Of a stretch of DNA of 64,000 bases, positions 23,200 through 32,490 are shown in pieces; the stretch's first letter is position 1, and every line of letters begins with the position of its first letter. Under the pieces are notes generated by a model, which did not search any database, was not told the origin of the DNA, and saw only the letters and a program-made list of their open reading frames with translations. Where the stretch lies: assembly GCA_039619475.1 (NCBI GenBank), contig CM077115.1:150108274-150172273 (forward strand). Reading direction: 5' to 3'. The DNA comes from Icerya purchasi. Its lineage: Eukaryota; Arthropoda; Insecta; Hemiptera; Monophlebidae. A program made the position numbers and the translations under genes.

Positions 23200-24335
23200 T
23201 ACATCAAGGTTTGGATGCTTTATATAATTTAGAACTTAATAATTCTACCTTATCATTGTCTGAATAATATGCATAATTATCTAACGTAGGTATGCAAACA
23301 TTTTTATTTTTACTCATTAAAATTTTATACCTTAATCCAAATACCGATTTATCGTTTAATAGTTTTCTTTAGGCCTGCATTTTTGCTAATTTAATGGTAT
23401 ACTTACATTGTTTAAATTTATCCTTGTAATTATCATAATATATATTGTTTTTAAATATATATATATTCTTACGGGTTTTGATATTTCTTATATAATTTAT
23501 TCACAATATATTTTTGATTTTGTAAGCTTGCATTCCACAAATAAACTATAGATTTTTGTTTAATTATACTTGAGCGATGCAACAACTGAAATTCATCTAA
23601 CCAATTTTCAATCGATTTTATAGAATTACATGATACTTTTTTTAAATCTATTTTATGTGAAAATTTTACTATATTTGTATCTAATTTATGATAGTTTCTT
23701 GCCGTAATATATTCTTTGTTGCCCTTATACATTGCTTAAAACTCGAACAATATATAACTATGGTCACTGTGGTTAATTTCATGAGATACACACTCCAGTT
23801 GCTAATGAGATGTGCTATATTATTTATAATAAGTGTTAAATCGATAATACTATCTATTTCTTTTAAATGTATACATATTTTTAATATTTAATACTTGTAT
23901 ATCATGGATGTGTGTATTAAGTCGTATAATTCTTTTGCTCTAAAATTATTTACTTTGTCCCATAATAAGTATCTTGCATTAAGGTCTCCTAATAAAGTAA
24001 ATTTAATTAAATTATTATTTCTAATGTATACGTCCAACAATTGAAAATGGCGATGTGATACGTTATTAGGAGGTATGCATGTTAATATAAAATATATTAT
24101 TTTATCTATTTATATTACTAAAATATTCTATTTATTACGTGTATATGTACAGCTTATTGCCTGCGCGGCAAATAATTTGTAATTTATTACGTCCATAATT
24201 AGTGGGTACATACGTGCTATTGTGTCTATCACTGATGAAAATAACGTCAATGTTTCTCGTAATTATATTCCTTAGTAAGATATCTCTTGTCGCTCTACAT
24301 TTTCATTGCATTGTAATATTTTGATTATACTTTTT
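23200..24335 (-). mobile_element. LINE-B-clade fragment: endonuclease domain and linker, minus strand
   Basis: The minus strand reads an EN domain from about 24330 downward: 'ITMQ' and 'CRATRDILLRNIITRNIDVI' (EN start), 'FISDRHNSTYVPTNY', 'ILTCIPPNNVSHRHFQLLDV', then the metal-site motif 'FTLLGDLNARYLLWDKVNN' (about 23960-24010) and 'SIIDLTLI' near 23840. The 87-codon frame 23469-23732 continues into the linker, and about 23240-23390 gives 'SVFGLRYKILMSKNKNV' and 'CIPTLDNYAYYSDNDKVELL', which matches the plus-strand fragment at 34565-34915. Stops and shifts separate the pieces. No RT core follows, so both ends are lost. A (TTA)n microsatellite is at about 23070-23103. Confidence 0.72.
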
Positions 24336-24365
24336 TTTTTCATTTAGTTTTTTTTATATTTTTTC

Positions 24366-24662
24366 GTTATTGTTCTCGATTTTGGTTGCAATCGATTGGG
24401 CCAAAGGGGGCTTCTCTTAGAGGGTTTTGTGGACTTATTCGTATAACTTAAAAACGGGTAGCCGCAGGAAGTCGAAATGTCTCGGTATTGTTATAACATC
24501 TAATTGTATACTTCCGCGATTTTGGTTACAATCGCTTGGGACAAAAATAGGCAGCACTTCTCTCGGAGGAGGGTTTTGTGAAATTTTTCTCATGACTCAA
24601 TAACGGGTAGCCTTAGGAAGTCCTAAATTTTGGACTTGGGATTGTTATAACATTTATTTATT
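24366..24662. repeat. Direct duplication of a ~140-bp unit
   Basis: Two adjacent units share, in order, 'GATTTTGGTT', 'CAATCG', 'GAGGGTTTTGTG', 'AACGGGTAGCC', 'AGGAAGTC' and 'ATTGTTATAACAT'. The first starts near 24372 and the second near 24511. They differ by several small indels, so the duplication is old. It lies just upstream (in minus-strand sense) of the EN fragment, but I see no reason to tie it to that element's promoter. Confidence 0.7.
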
Positions 24663-24825
24663 ACTCACTCACTTTAATGTTTAATGGTTTTACAAGGGAG
24701 TCATGTGTTTTGTCCACATCAGATTTTTTACACATACATATTTTCATGTTTAAGAACTTCTAGTGGTAGCCGAAAATGAAAATAAATACTTGTCAGCTGT
24801 CAGTTCTATTAAAACGTGCGATTAA

Positions 24826-24870
24826 ATACAAACAAGTTCAGTTAAGCATGAGGTTTCATGCGCTGAGGAT
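24826..24870. repeat. Short dispersed palindromic repeat, also at 32446-32490 (inverted)
   Basis: 'AACAAGxTCAGTxAAGCATGA' followed by 'TTCATGCGCTGAG' is present here on the plus strand and at 32446-32490 on the minus strand. Inner halves are partly self-complementary (CATGA...TCATG, CTCAG...CTGAG). Here it is followed by GGATTCCGTA, the arm motif of the hairpin at 29190-29222. Confidence 0.55.
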
Positions 24871-26159
24871 TCCGTATGAAAGTTAACAACAACTATAATT
24901 ATTTAGTATGTAAGAAAATTTGTTTGAATAAACTTCCATTTTTATTTTATTATTTTAATTTAATATATTAATAAATTTCAGAGATCTTTTCTAATAATAA
25001 TTTAAAACAGTAAAGCAAAATACTAATTTGAAGTGCAATGTAATGGTTGTGAAGAAAAATTAATTAAATCCTTTTTATTTATTTAAGTTTTATTTATTTT
25101 TTTAACTTATTGGTTTAGATTTAATAATACTATTATTAAGGTTTTATGATTTTTTTAAATGTATAATTTTGTTAATCCCTACACCTATCTTTCTTGAATA
25201 GCCGACCATTAAAGACATTTAATAAATATATAAACGAAAACACACAAAAAATATTAATTAGAAATAATATTAATGCTACGTATCACTCTGCTGCGGCTGC
25301 TAGAATGCTGGTGCTCCCTGCTGGCAGGTTGGTGTACGTTGGTAATTGCGTCCTGGATTCTCGGTGAATAGGAGGAAGAGACAGTAATCGAAATTATAGT
25401 TTACGAATTTTGTAAATGTCACTAATTTGAAAACCGAATTTCGAGGCGATCTGGTTACTTTGTTATCAAACTTCTTTCGGTTGCAAGACGAACTGGTTAC
25501 TTTACTAAAAAAGGTCGATATAGTTCCGCGATGTGACAAAGACTGTCGTTCTACTGAGATGATTTTTTAACAATTCGGTTTTTTCTTTCGACTCTTTCAA
25601 TACGTTAGAACATTATTATATATTTTTTTTTTATTTATTTACTAGCATAGTGCGTTAAATTGTTTAACAAATCGAAATACTATTCGCATCTGTTTTTCAT
25701 CAGGCGGACGTACCACCTAAACAATGAAGTCCGTTCCTTTCATTACTGTTCATAACAACACTAACACAAGCCGTAATGAAAATAACCAAACCGAAACCTG
25801 CGATCCCGTTCTGTTTCTTAGCCCTCGTACTAACACTACTAACGCAAATTATAACAATCCGAACTAAATTCTAAAAACCGCTGCAGTCTCGTATTTCGAT
25901 AAAGCCAAAAGAAAAATAACACCGATTAACAAACCCGTTTATTCCGTGCATTCAAGAAACCCACTTAAAACAAAACCAACATTTAAAACTAAAAAACTAT
26001 AAAGTTCTCGAATCAAATCCGGTGCTTGCTAGTTGTGCGCATCGGGGAATAATATTAGCCGTTCGTGCGGATATTAACTTTCAACAGATAATGTTACCAT
26101 TCAATATTCAACCAGTAACAGTCGAAATTCGTACGCCAGCTCCACGGGAGTCTCTAAAC
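24871..26159. other. Unannotated sequence
   Basis: Region 25700-26000 is T-poor and A/C-rich on the plus strand, with repeated 'AACACTAAC'-like words; no frame across it has a recognised domain. The open frame at 25300-25539 (minus) is unassigned. Confidence 0.4.
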
Positions 26160-26313
26160 ATAATTCCGCACCGTATTTAGAAACATTTAAAGTTGCCAAA
26201 AAATTCAAACCCTTCCCTCTAGCGCCGCGAGTATTACAGCTAAACATTTTGAACACGGTTAAACATATGCTTTTCGACATATATGTATTTCTCAAGTTTG
26301 GAACATCAAGGTT
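26160..26313 (-). repeat. Partial satellite unit in inverted orientation
   Basis: The plus strand here reads the reverse complement of the 285-bp unit: 'CCCTCTAGCGCCGCGAGTAT', 'TACAGCTAAACATTTTGAAC', 'ACGGTTAAACATATGC' and 'TTTGGAACATCAAGGTTT', in the order expected for an inverted unit. It covers about half a unit and then switches at about 26313 to forward-oriented units. The left edge of the array is therefore a head-to-head junction. Confidence 0.75.
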
Positions 26314-28860
26314 TGAAATTTTCGTTAAGGAAATAACTTATGGTTTCGTTCTCGACAAGTAGCGATCTTTCCATCGATCGTGACCGGAAACAAAAAATTT
26401 ATGAAACTTTCGAGCTTTCAGCGCTTAAGGTTCCGAATTTTAAGATGGAAACCCAGGTGTTCCAAAGTAAATAAATAAACGGGACGCACATTTTTTTAAC
26501 CTTGTTCAAAATCTTGAACTACAATACATAAATTACAAGCGGGGCTACACGTTATTTTTCACAATTTTATGAACTTTTAGTAAATTTCAAACAGTTTCGT
26601 TAAGAAAATGAAATACGGGTCCGTTCCCGAAAAATAGCGCTCTTTCCAATAATGATACGCTTGAAAAAAATTTTGTTTTACAAAATTTCGAGCTTTCAGA
26701 GCCCCAAGACACTAATTTTAAACTTGGAAACTTAAATGTTCCAAGACAGAGAAATATACATGGATGTCCCTATTTTCTACTTTCCCAAAAATTATTAGCT
26801 ATAATACACGAGTCACAAATCAATTCTCGCGTTTTTTCAAACTTTTCGACAAACTTTGAAAGTTCCGTTAAGAAAATGAAATACGGTTGCCTTCCCGACA
26901 GATAGCGAACTTTCCAGTGGTATATAACATGCCTTAGAAGAAACAAATTTTTTTTTTCAAAATTTTGAACTTCTGGTGCCCCAAGGGTCGAAATTTTAAA
27001 ACTGGAAACTTGGATGTTCCAAAATTGAAAAATATAAGGGGATGCGAACGTTTTTAGCCGCGTTCAAAATTTTTAGCTGTAATATTCATAGAGCCAAGGG
27101 GGAGACACGTAATTTTTTTGGTTTTTTTGAACTTTTCGGCAACATTGAAAGTTTCGTTAAGAAAATGAAATATGGTTCCGTTCCCGACAAATAGCGATCT
27201 TTCTAATGATATACCACAAGCTATTGCAAAAAAATTTATTTTTTAAAAATATCGAGCTTTCGGCGCCCCGAAAGTTTAATTTTAAAGCTGGAAACCTGGA
27301 TTTTCAAAACTAGAGAAATATTCGAAGAAGCGCATATTTTTAACCGTGTTCACAATTTTTAGCTATAATATTCGCTTCGCTAGGGGCTAACACCTCATTT
27401 TTCGCGCTTTTTTGAACTTTTCGGCAGCTTTGACTGTTTCGTTAAGAAAGTGAAATACGGTTTCGTTCCCGAAAAATACCGATCTAATGATATATCACAA
27501 ACCCTAGAAAAAAAATATTTTTTTTCAAAATTTTTAATTTTCAGTGCCCCGCGGGTCTCATTCTAAAGTTGGGGAACCGGTTGTTTCAAATCAGAGAAAT
27601 ATACGTGGAGTCATGTATTTTCTACCATGTTCCAAATGTATAGCTATAATACTCACATCGCAAAGAGGGGGCTGCAAATTAGAGCTCACGCTTTTGTGAA
27701 CTTTACGGCAACTTTGAAAGTTTGGTTAAGAAAATGAAATACGGTTTCGTTCCCGGCAAATAGAGATCTTTCTAATAATATATCACAAGCCCAAGAAAAA
27801 TAATATTTTTTTTCAAAATTTTGAGCTTTCGGCGCCCTGAGGGTATAATTTTAAAGCTGGAAACCTGGATGTTCAAAACTAGAGAAATATACGTGGAAGC
27901 GCATATTTTCAACCGCGTTTGAAACTTTTATCGGTAATATTCGCGGCGCTAAGGGGGGGGCACGTCATTTTTCACGCTTTTTTGAGCTTTACAGCAACTT
28001 TGAAAGTTTTGTTAAGGAAATGAAATACGGTTTCGTTCCCGACAAATAGAGATCTTTCTATTGATATATTACATGCCCGGAAAAAAAAATATTTTTTTAC
28101 AAAATTTTGAACTTTCGAAGCCCCGGAGTTTTATTTTTAAAGCTGAAGACCTGGATATTCCAAATTACAGAAATATGCATGGAAGCACATATTTTTACCC
28201 AGGTTTAAAATTTTTTACTTTTATCCTCGCAGCGCTAGGGGACACGCAATTTTTTTCGTCTTTTTGAGCTTTACAGCAACTTTGAAAGTTTTGTTAAGGA
28301 AATGAAATACGGTTTCGTTCCCGACAAATAGAGATCTTTCTATTGATATATCACAAGCCTAAGAAAAAAAATATTTTTTTCCAAAATCTCGAGCTTTCTG
28401 CGCCTCGAGGGTCCGATTTTAAAGCTGGAAACTCGAATGTTCCGAACTAGAGAAATATAAGTGGAATCGCATATTTTTAATCGTGTTCAAAATTTTTATC
28501 GGTAATATTCGCTGCGCTAGGGGGGAGACACGTCATTTTTTGCGCTTTTTTGAACTTTACGGCAACTTTGAAAGTTTCGTTAAGGAAATGAAATACGGTT
28601 TCGATCCCGACAAATAGCGATCTTTCCATCGATATATCGAATGCCCGAAAAAAAAAATATTTTTTTACAAAATTTCGAGCTTTCGTCGCCCCGAGGGTCC
28701 AGTTTTAAAGTTGGAAATCTGGATGTTTCAAACTAGAGAAATATATGGGGATGCGCGCATTTTTAGCCGCGTTCAAAATTTTTAACTACAATATTCGCGG
28801 CGCTAGGGGGGGAGACACGTCATTTTTTGCGGTTTTTTGAACTTTTGGACAACTTTACAT
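26314..28860 (+). repeat. Satellite array, about nine ~285-bp units
   Basis: The anchor 'TTTCGTTAAG' (with small variants) falls at about 26321, 26595, 26863, 27152, 27437, 27721, 28007, 28289 and 28575, giving spacings of 274, 268, 289, 285, 284, 286, 282 and 286 bp. Each unit also has 'GAAATACGGTTTCGTTCCCG', 'ACAAATAGCGATCTTTC', an A/T run, 'GAGCTTTCGGCGCCC', 'CTGGAAACCTGGATGTT', 'CCGCGTTCAAAATTTTTAGC' and a G run before 'GACACGTCATTTTT'. Units at 28007 and 28289 are identical for about 88 bp around the anchor, implying recent conversion or duplication. Non-coding; transcription is not evident from sequence. Confidence 0.93.
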
Positions 28861-28879
28861 AACTTTTGTACCGTAATTT

Positions 28880-29225
28880 TTTGATTTTATGAAAGTACTC
28901 CTGCGTTGTAGTTTATATTTTGAATTTCAGCGTTATAGGTTTATCTAGTGACGAGTTATGATTTTTTAAGTGATTTTTGAGGTCGTTTTATGTACCATAT
29001 TATATATTTTTGACGGTTTTTTGGGTTTTTTGCCGCCCAGGGTAATCAGTCATCTTCAAGTTATAGATCGTTTTAAAGATAATTTTAATTGTAATTTATA
29101 TTCCAAATTTCAAGTTTATAATTCAAGCCGTTCGTGAATTATTGATTTTTATTTGATATTTTTGTCATTCGTGTACCATCTTATAAGGATTCCGTACATT
29201 ATATGTATACGGAATCCTAAAAATT
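28880..29225 (+). repeat. Hairpin-ended dispersed repeat, copy 1
   Basis: Two degenerate tandem sub-units (about 28880-29000 and 29064-29190) share 'TTTATATT', 'AATTTCA', 'ATTTTTGTCATTCGTGTACC'-like and 'ACCATxTTA' blocks. The right end is a near-perfect hairpin at about 29190-29222, arms AGGATTCCGTACA and TGTATACGGAATCCT around a short AT loop. A second copy with a conserved but imperfect hairpin lies at 35095-35302. The repeat directly adjoins the satellite array, and the two may belong to one composite element. Confidence 0.75.
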
Positions 29226-29667
29226 GAATTTAATTCTTCATCATAAATTTTATAAACAATTTTCCTACCTTAGGTATAACCTGCACATCACAATTATTTA
29301 TCACTAATGTTTCGAATGCCATTATTCTATTCTTATTCAATGATCGGAGAAAAAAACATACTCAGTCCAAACGGGAAAAACCCGGGCCATTATTATTTCC
29401 GAGTTTCTAATTGGTTATTCGAAACATCTTTCATTTTTACACTAACAGTTGCGGGAATCGATTTTAAAATTATCCTAATTAAAAACTTTTTAATTTGATT
29501 AACCGGTTGTACACGTTTTTAACAGTGTCGTTAAATTTTATTTCGTGTTTATTTTAAGTATTTCGTGGACGTATAGTATTTTTTTTTATTTTATTTTATT
29601 TTATTTTGTTTTATTTTATTTTATTTTATTTAGCACCACAAATGATATAGCCTTTTCGGATAACTAA
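29226..29667. other. AT-rich spacer with (TTTTA)n
   Basis: A pentanucleotide TTTTA array of about nine units lies at 29585-29633. The 63-codon frame at 29307-29498 is unassigned. Confidence 0.6.
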
Positions 29668-31233
29668 TTTCATTTTTTTTTTTTTTTTTTTTTTTAGTTT
29701 CCAATTTATTTATTTATTTTTGACATATAAAGCTTTAATGTGGTTAGGGGTGGAAACCATCCAATTAAGTTTTTGGTTTCCTCCCCTTCACATTGTACTA
29801 CTCTTAATCTTATCTTAACATATCATAATATTAATATAAATTGATATTGTATTTTCTATATTGCAATTCCTTTTTGGCCAAATTATTGAATATGTTTATT
29901 TTTTCCATCACCAGTTCTCCACAGTCGTCCACGATCTCCAAGTTTAATATGTTACATCCATTCAGTATATGCTGCACACTGTCCTGCTCATTGCATCTAA
30001 TGCAATTTTCTGTTTCTGCTATCTTGAATCTTTTCAAATATATTTTGAAATTCCCATGGCCTGATGTAAATTGTACATTATAGAAATTAGGTGTATAATA
30101 ATTGTTGTTTAATCTCTGCTTGAATGTTGGGAAAAAACCTTTCGTTATTCCACTATGATTCGTCCAGTCCGATTCAAACTTCTCCACATATTTTTCTATG
30201 ATAAATTTTTTGAATTGTCTGTCTGTTATTATTTTATTTTCTACTCTATATTTTTTGTTTACATATGTGATTTTTTCGAAAGTTTGTTCTACCTTTAATC
30301 CATTTTTAATTGCAAATACTGTGATATGTTTTTCTATTTCTAAGTATAAAGGTAATATTCCAGCTATGATTAATGCATTTGTATAATTTATTGTTTTGTA
30401 AGCTTTGATTAGTTTGGTGGTTATGGTTCTATGTATGCTTGCTAAAAATTTTTGAAATTTATTGATCTTTAGCATATCCGTATAAATAATACTACTATAC
30501 AATAAATTAGATAACATCACTGTTTTGTATAATATTATTCCTTTTTTGTAATTCATCTGATTGTTATTGTTAAACAGTTTTGTGAATATATTAATAAATT
30601 TCGTAATTTTTTCATTTATGTACTTGCAGTGATTGTAAAATTTGAGGTTTTTATCTATCAGTACTCCAAGATATTTTACTTGGTCCTTTACTGTGATCTG
30701 TAGTCCGTATTTATTTAAGTTCATGTTAATTTTTCTGCTGTTGAATATCATCAAATTTGTTTTGCTCATATTGATCTTTAGATTATATATTTCTGGTAAC
30801 TCTTTTATATTCTTATACACCATTGTGCTATTTTATTTTCTAACTTTTCTGTATTTCTATCTGCTACTATAATTGCTAAATCATCTACAAATGTTATAAT
30901 TTTAACATCGTTCGGTAATTCTAACTTATATATTTGTGCAAACAGTATATTCCATAAATATGGGCTTAACACCGCTCCTTGTAATATACCTGTATCCACG
31001 TTTACCTTTTTTTTGTAGTTGTTTATATTAATTTCCGTATATCTTTGATCATAATATTGATTTACAATCTCCAATAAGTTATTGTCTAATTTTAATTTTT
31101 CCAGTAGTTTTATCATCTGATTTATGTCAATGCTGTCAAATGCTTTTGTAATGTCTATCGTTAACATTACCGTTTTGTATGATTGACTTTTGTATTCTTT
31201 GATAGTACTGTACATATTCCAAATTGCTAACTC
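29668..31233 (-). mobile_element. LINE-B: 5'-truncated non-LTR retrotransposon, minus strand
   Basis: The 3' end is a long poly-A tail (T run at about 29673-29695). A short 3' UTR follows, then about 1.4 kb of coding sequence with a single frameshift, ending abruptly at about 31233 within the RT finger/palm. Beyond it lies an unrelated RTE-like fragment, so truncation was at the 5' end on insertion. It is the best-preserved coding stretch in the middle of the window, suggesting a fairly young insertion. Confidence 0.85.
29831..31230 (-). pseudogene. LINE-B reverse transcriptase and C-terminal knuckle, one frameshift
   Basis: Upstream part, 30805-31215: motif A 'VMLTIDITKAFDSIDINQMI', motif B 'VDTGILQGAVLSPYLWN', motif C 'FVDDLAIIVADRN'. 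The catalytic box is F-V-D-D rather than the common Y/F-A-D-D. Downstream part, 29831-30823 (330 codons): 'YNLKINMSKTNLMIF', 'VKYLGVLIDKNLKF' (RT palm end), then thumb, 'SGHGNFKIYLKRFKI', and the C-terminal knuckle 'CIRCNEQDSVQHILNGC' (C-x2-C-x8-H-x4-C). The two frames join near 30820 by a single-base change around 'KIAQWC', so one indel separates this from a continuous protein. EN and ORF1 are missing. The last 50 residues are Lys/Asn-rich. LINE-A has the same 'GHGNxxxYxKRFKIAET' signature, so both are one clade. Confidence 0.88.
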
Positions 31234-31244
31234 CGTTACAAGAA

Positions 31245-31575
31245 CACTGAGAAGACGAGGCTAGCCGAATCTTTACACCTTTGCTAATAGGCGGAGTCGG
31301 TCCAAATTCTTTTTAAACGGCTGATTGCGATCTCGTTTTTACATCCGCCCGCTTTTTTCCACTATACAGCTCCTACTTCAATACCTTCAATTTCACGTAT
31401 TGTTGGCAAGTTATTTTCTGGACGGTTGATGATCATTATTTTGATTTTGGCTTTGTTAATTTGGAGGCCATATTCTGCACTGATTTTTACCGGTCTATCC
31501 AGAATATATGACATTTCCTCCACGTTTTTTGCTACTAATGTGGTATCATCCGCACATCGGAGACTAGAGATTTAT
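31245..31575 (-). mobile_element. RTE-like LINE fragment (RT motif C to thumb)
   Basis: The minus strand reads 'RCADDTTLVAKNVEEMSYIL' (motif C with C-A-D-D), 'KISAEYGLQINKAKIKIMII', 'NRPENNLPTI', then after a small deletion 'GGCKNEIAI', 'RLKRIWTDSAY' and 'KDSAS' (the 'LKRIWTDS' block is typical of insect RTE-like RTs). The copy is cut at about 31245, where LINE-B begins, so LINE-B inserted into or beside an older RTE copy. Confidence 0.75.
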
Positions 31576-31879
31576 ATTGACATATAAAAATACTAGTTGA
31601 TAAAAGATTTTTGAATCATTTCTTTTTTTTTGCTTTTTTTGTTTGTTTTTTATAGAGGTGAGAACAATTGTTGATCTTCCGTAGTTTTAAATGAGCGAAT
31701 CTTTTTGTTAATTCGCGTCAGATATAGGTTATAGAAAATTACCGTGAATTTTCAGCTGAAAGTGAAGACTAGAGGAATCTTTACATAAATATATTAATTG
31801 ACAACCAAAAAGGCAAATAATAAACATTATTCCCATTTAAAACCTAATGAAGCTAAAGAGTATGTAAATGGACCGGTTT
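31576..31879. other. Unannotated spacer
   Basis: T-rich run at 31622-31655; no motif recognised. Confidence 0.5.
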
Positions 31880-32380
31880 ATGGGACAAAATAATGGAACG
31901 TAGGATAGCCATTAATATGTTTATGAATGTAGAACAGAAAGAAGGCAGGCGAAAAAATTCTGAAAAGTCAAAATCTGGGAGGTTAAAAGAGGCGCCGACA
32001 CCACCCGGCCTCTTCGAACCATCTGTAAAGACGGGGTTGCATGCAACGGGAATTGAGAATCGATAAAACTGTGGAATTCCTGTCTAATTCGGGTGTATAT
32101 AAGAAATTTAGATAGCGTAGGTACAGTAAAAACATATATCTGCAGGGTGGCAGAGATCGGCGAAATTAAAAGTGAAATAAGGGAGATTGAAAAAAAAAAA
32201 TTGTGTAAGGACAAAACGGACTGAGCCGAAGGTAGATGAGATCTAAAATAGGGGTTGTTTTCCTAGGTGCGAAACGCCAGTTCCTAGAAATGGAAAGATA
32301 GGAATGGATAAGAGTAGAGGACGCGAGTGGAAGACGCTTCGAAAGAAAACGATAATAAGATCTGCGAACAGAAAGGGGTT
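31880..32380 (-). mobile_element. Fam1 copy M: RNase H start, minus strand
   Basis: The minus strand gives 'RFLSKRLPLASSTLIHSYLS', 'WRFAPRKTTPIL' (pre-RNase H) and then 'TDGSKRPGGVGASFNLPDF' and 'RLPSFCSTF', the first RNase H strand with its catalytic Asp in T-D-G-S. It then degenerates. It matches the RNase H start of copy D ('TDSSTLVR' there). Both ends of the element are missing, so this is an internal fragment, unusual because most Fam1 copies retain the 3' end. Confidence 0.75.
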
Positions 32381-32445
32381 GTTTTGAATTTAATATTATA
32401 GCGAATATATAAATACTATGGGCTTATCTTTAACATAAAAAATGT

Positions 32446-32490
32446 GCTCAGCGCATGAATCATCATGCTTGACTGAGCTTGTTTAAATGA
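32446..32490 (-). repeat. Second copy of the short palindromic repeat
   Basis: Reverse complement of the block at 24826-24866 ('CTCAGCGCATGAATCATCAT' then 'GCTTGACTGAGC'). The halves can pair as CTCAG/CTGAG and CATGA/TCATG. Confidence 0.55.

Noticed and set aside
25700..26000. Mitochondrial insertion (numt), suggested by strand-skewed A/C-rich sequence
   Set aside because: No frame gives recognisable cytochrome oxidase, ND or cytochrome b motifs, and no rRNA blocks are seen.
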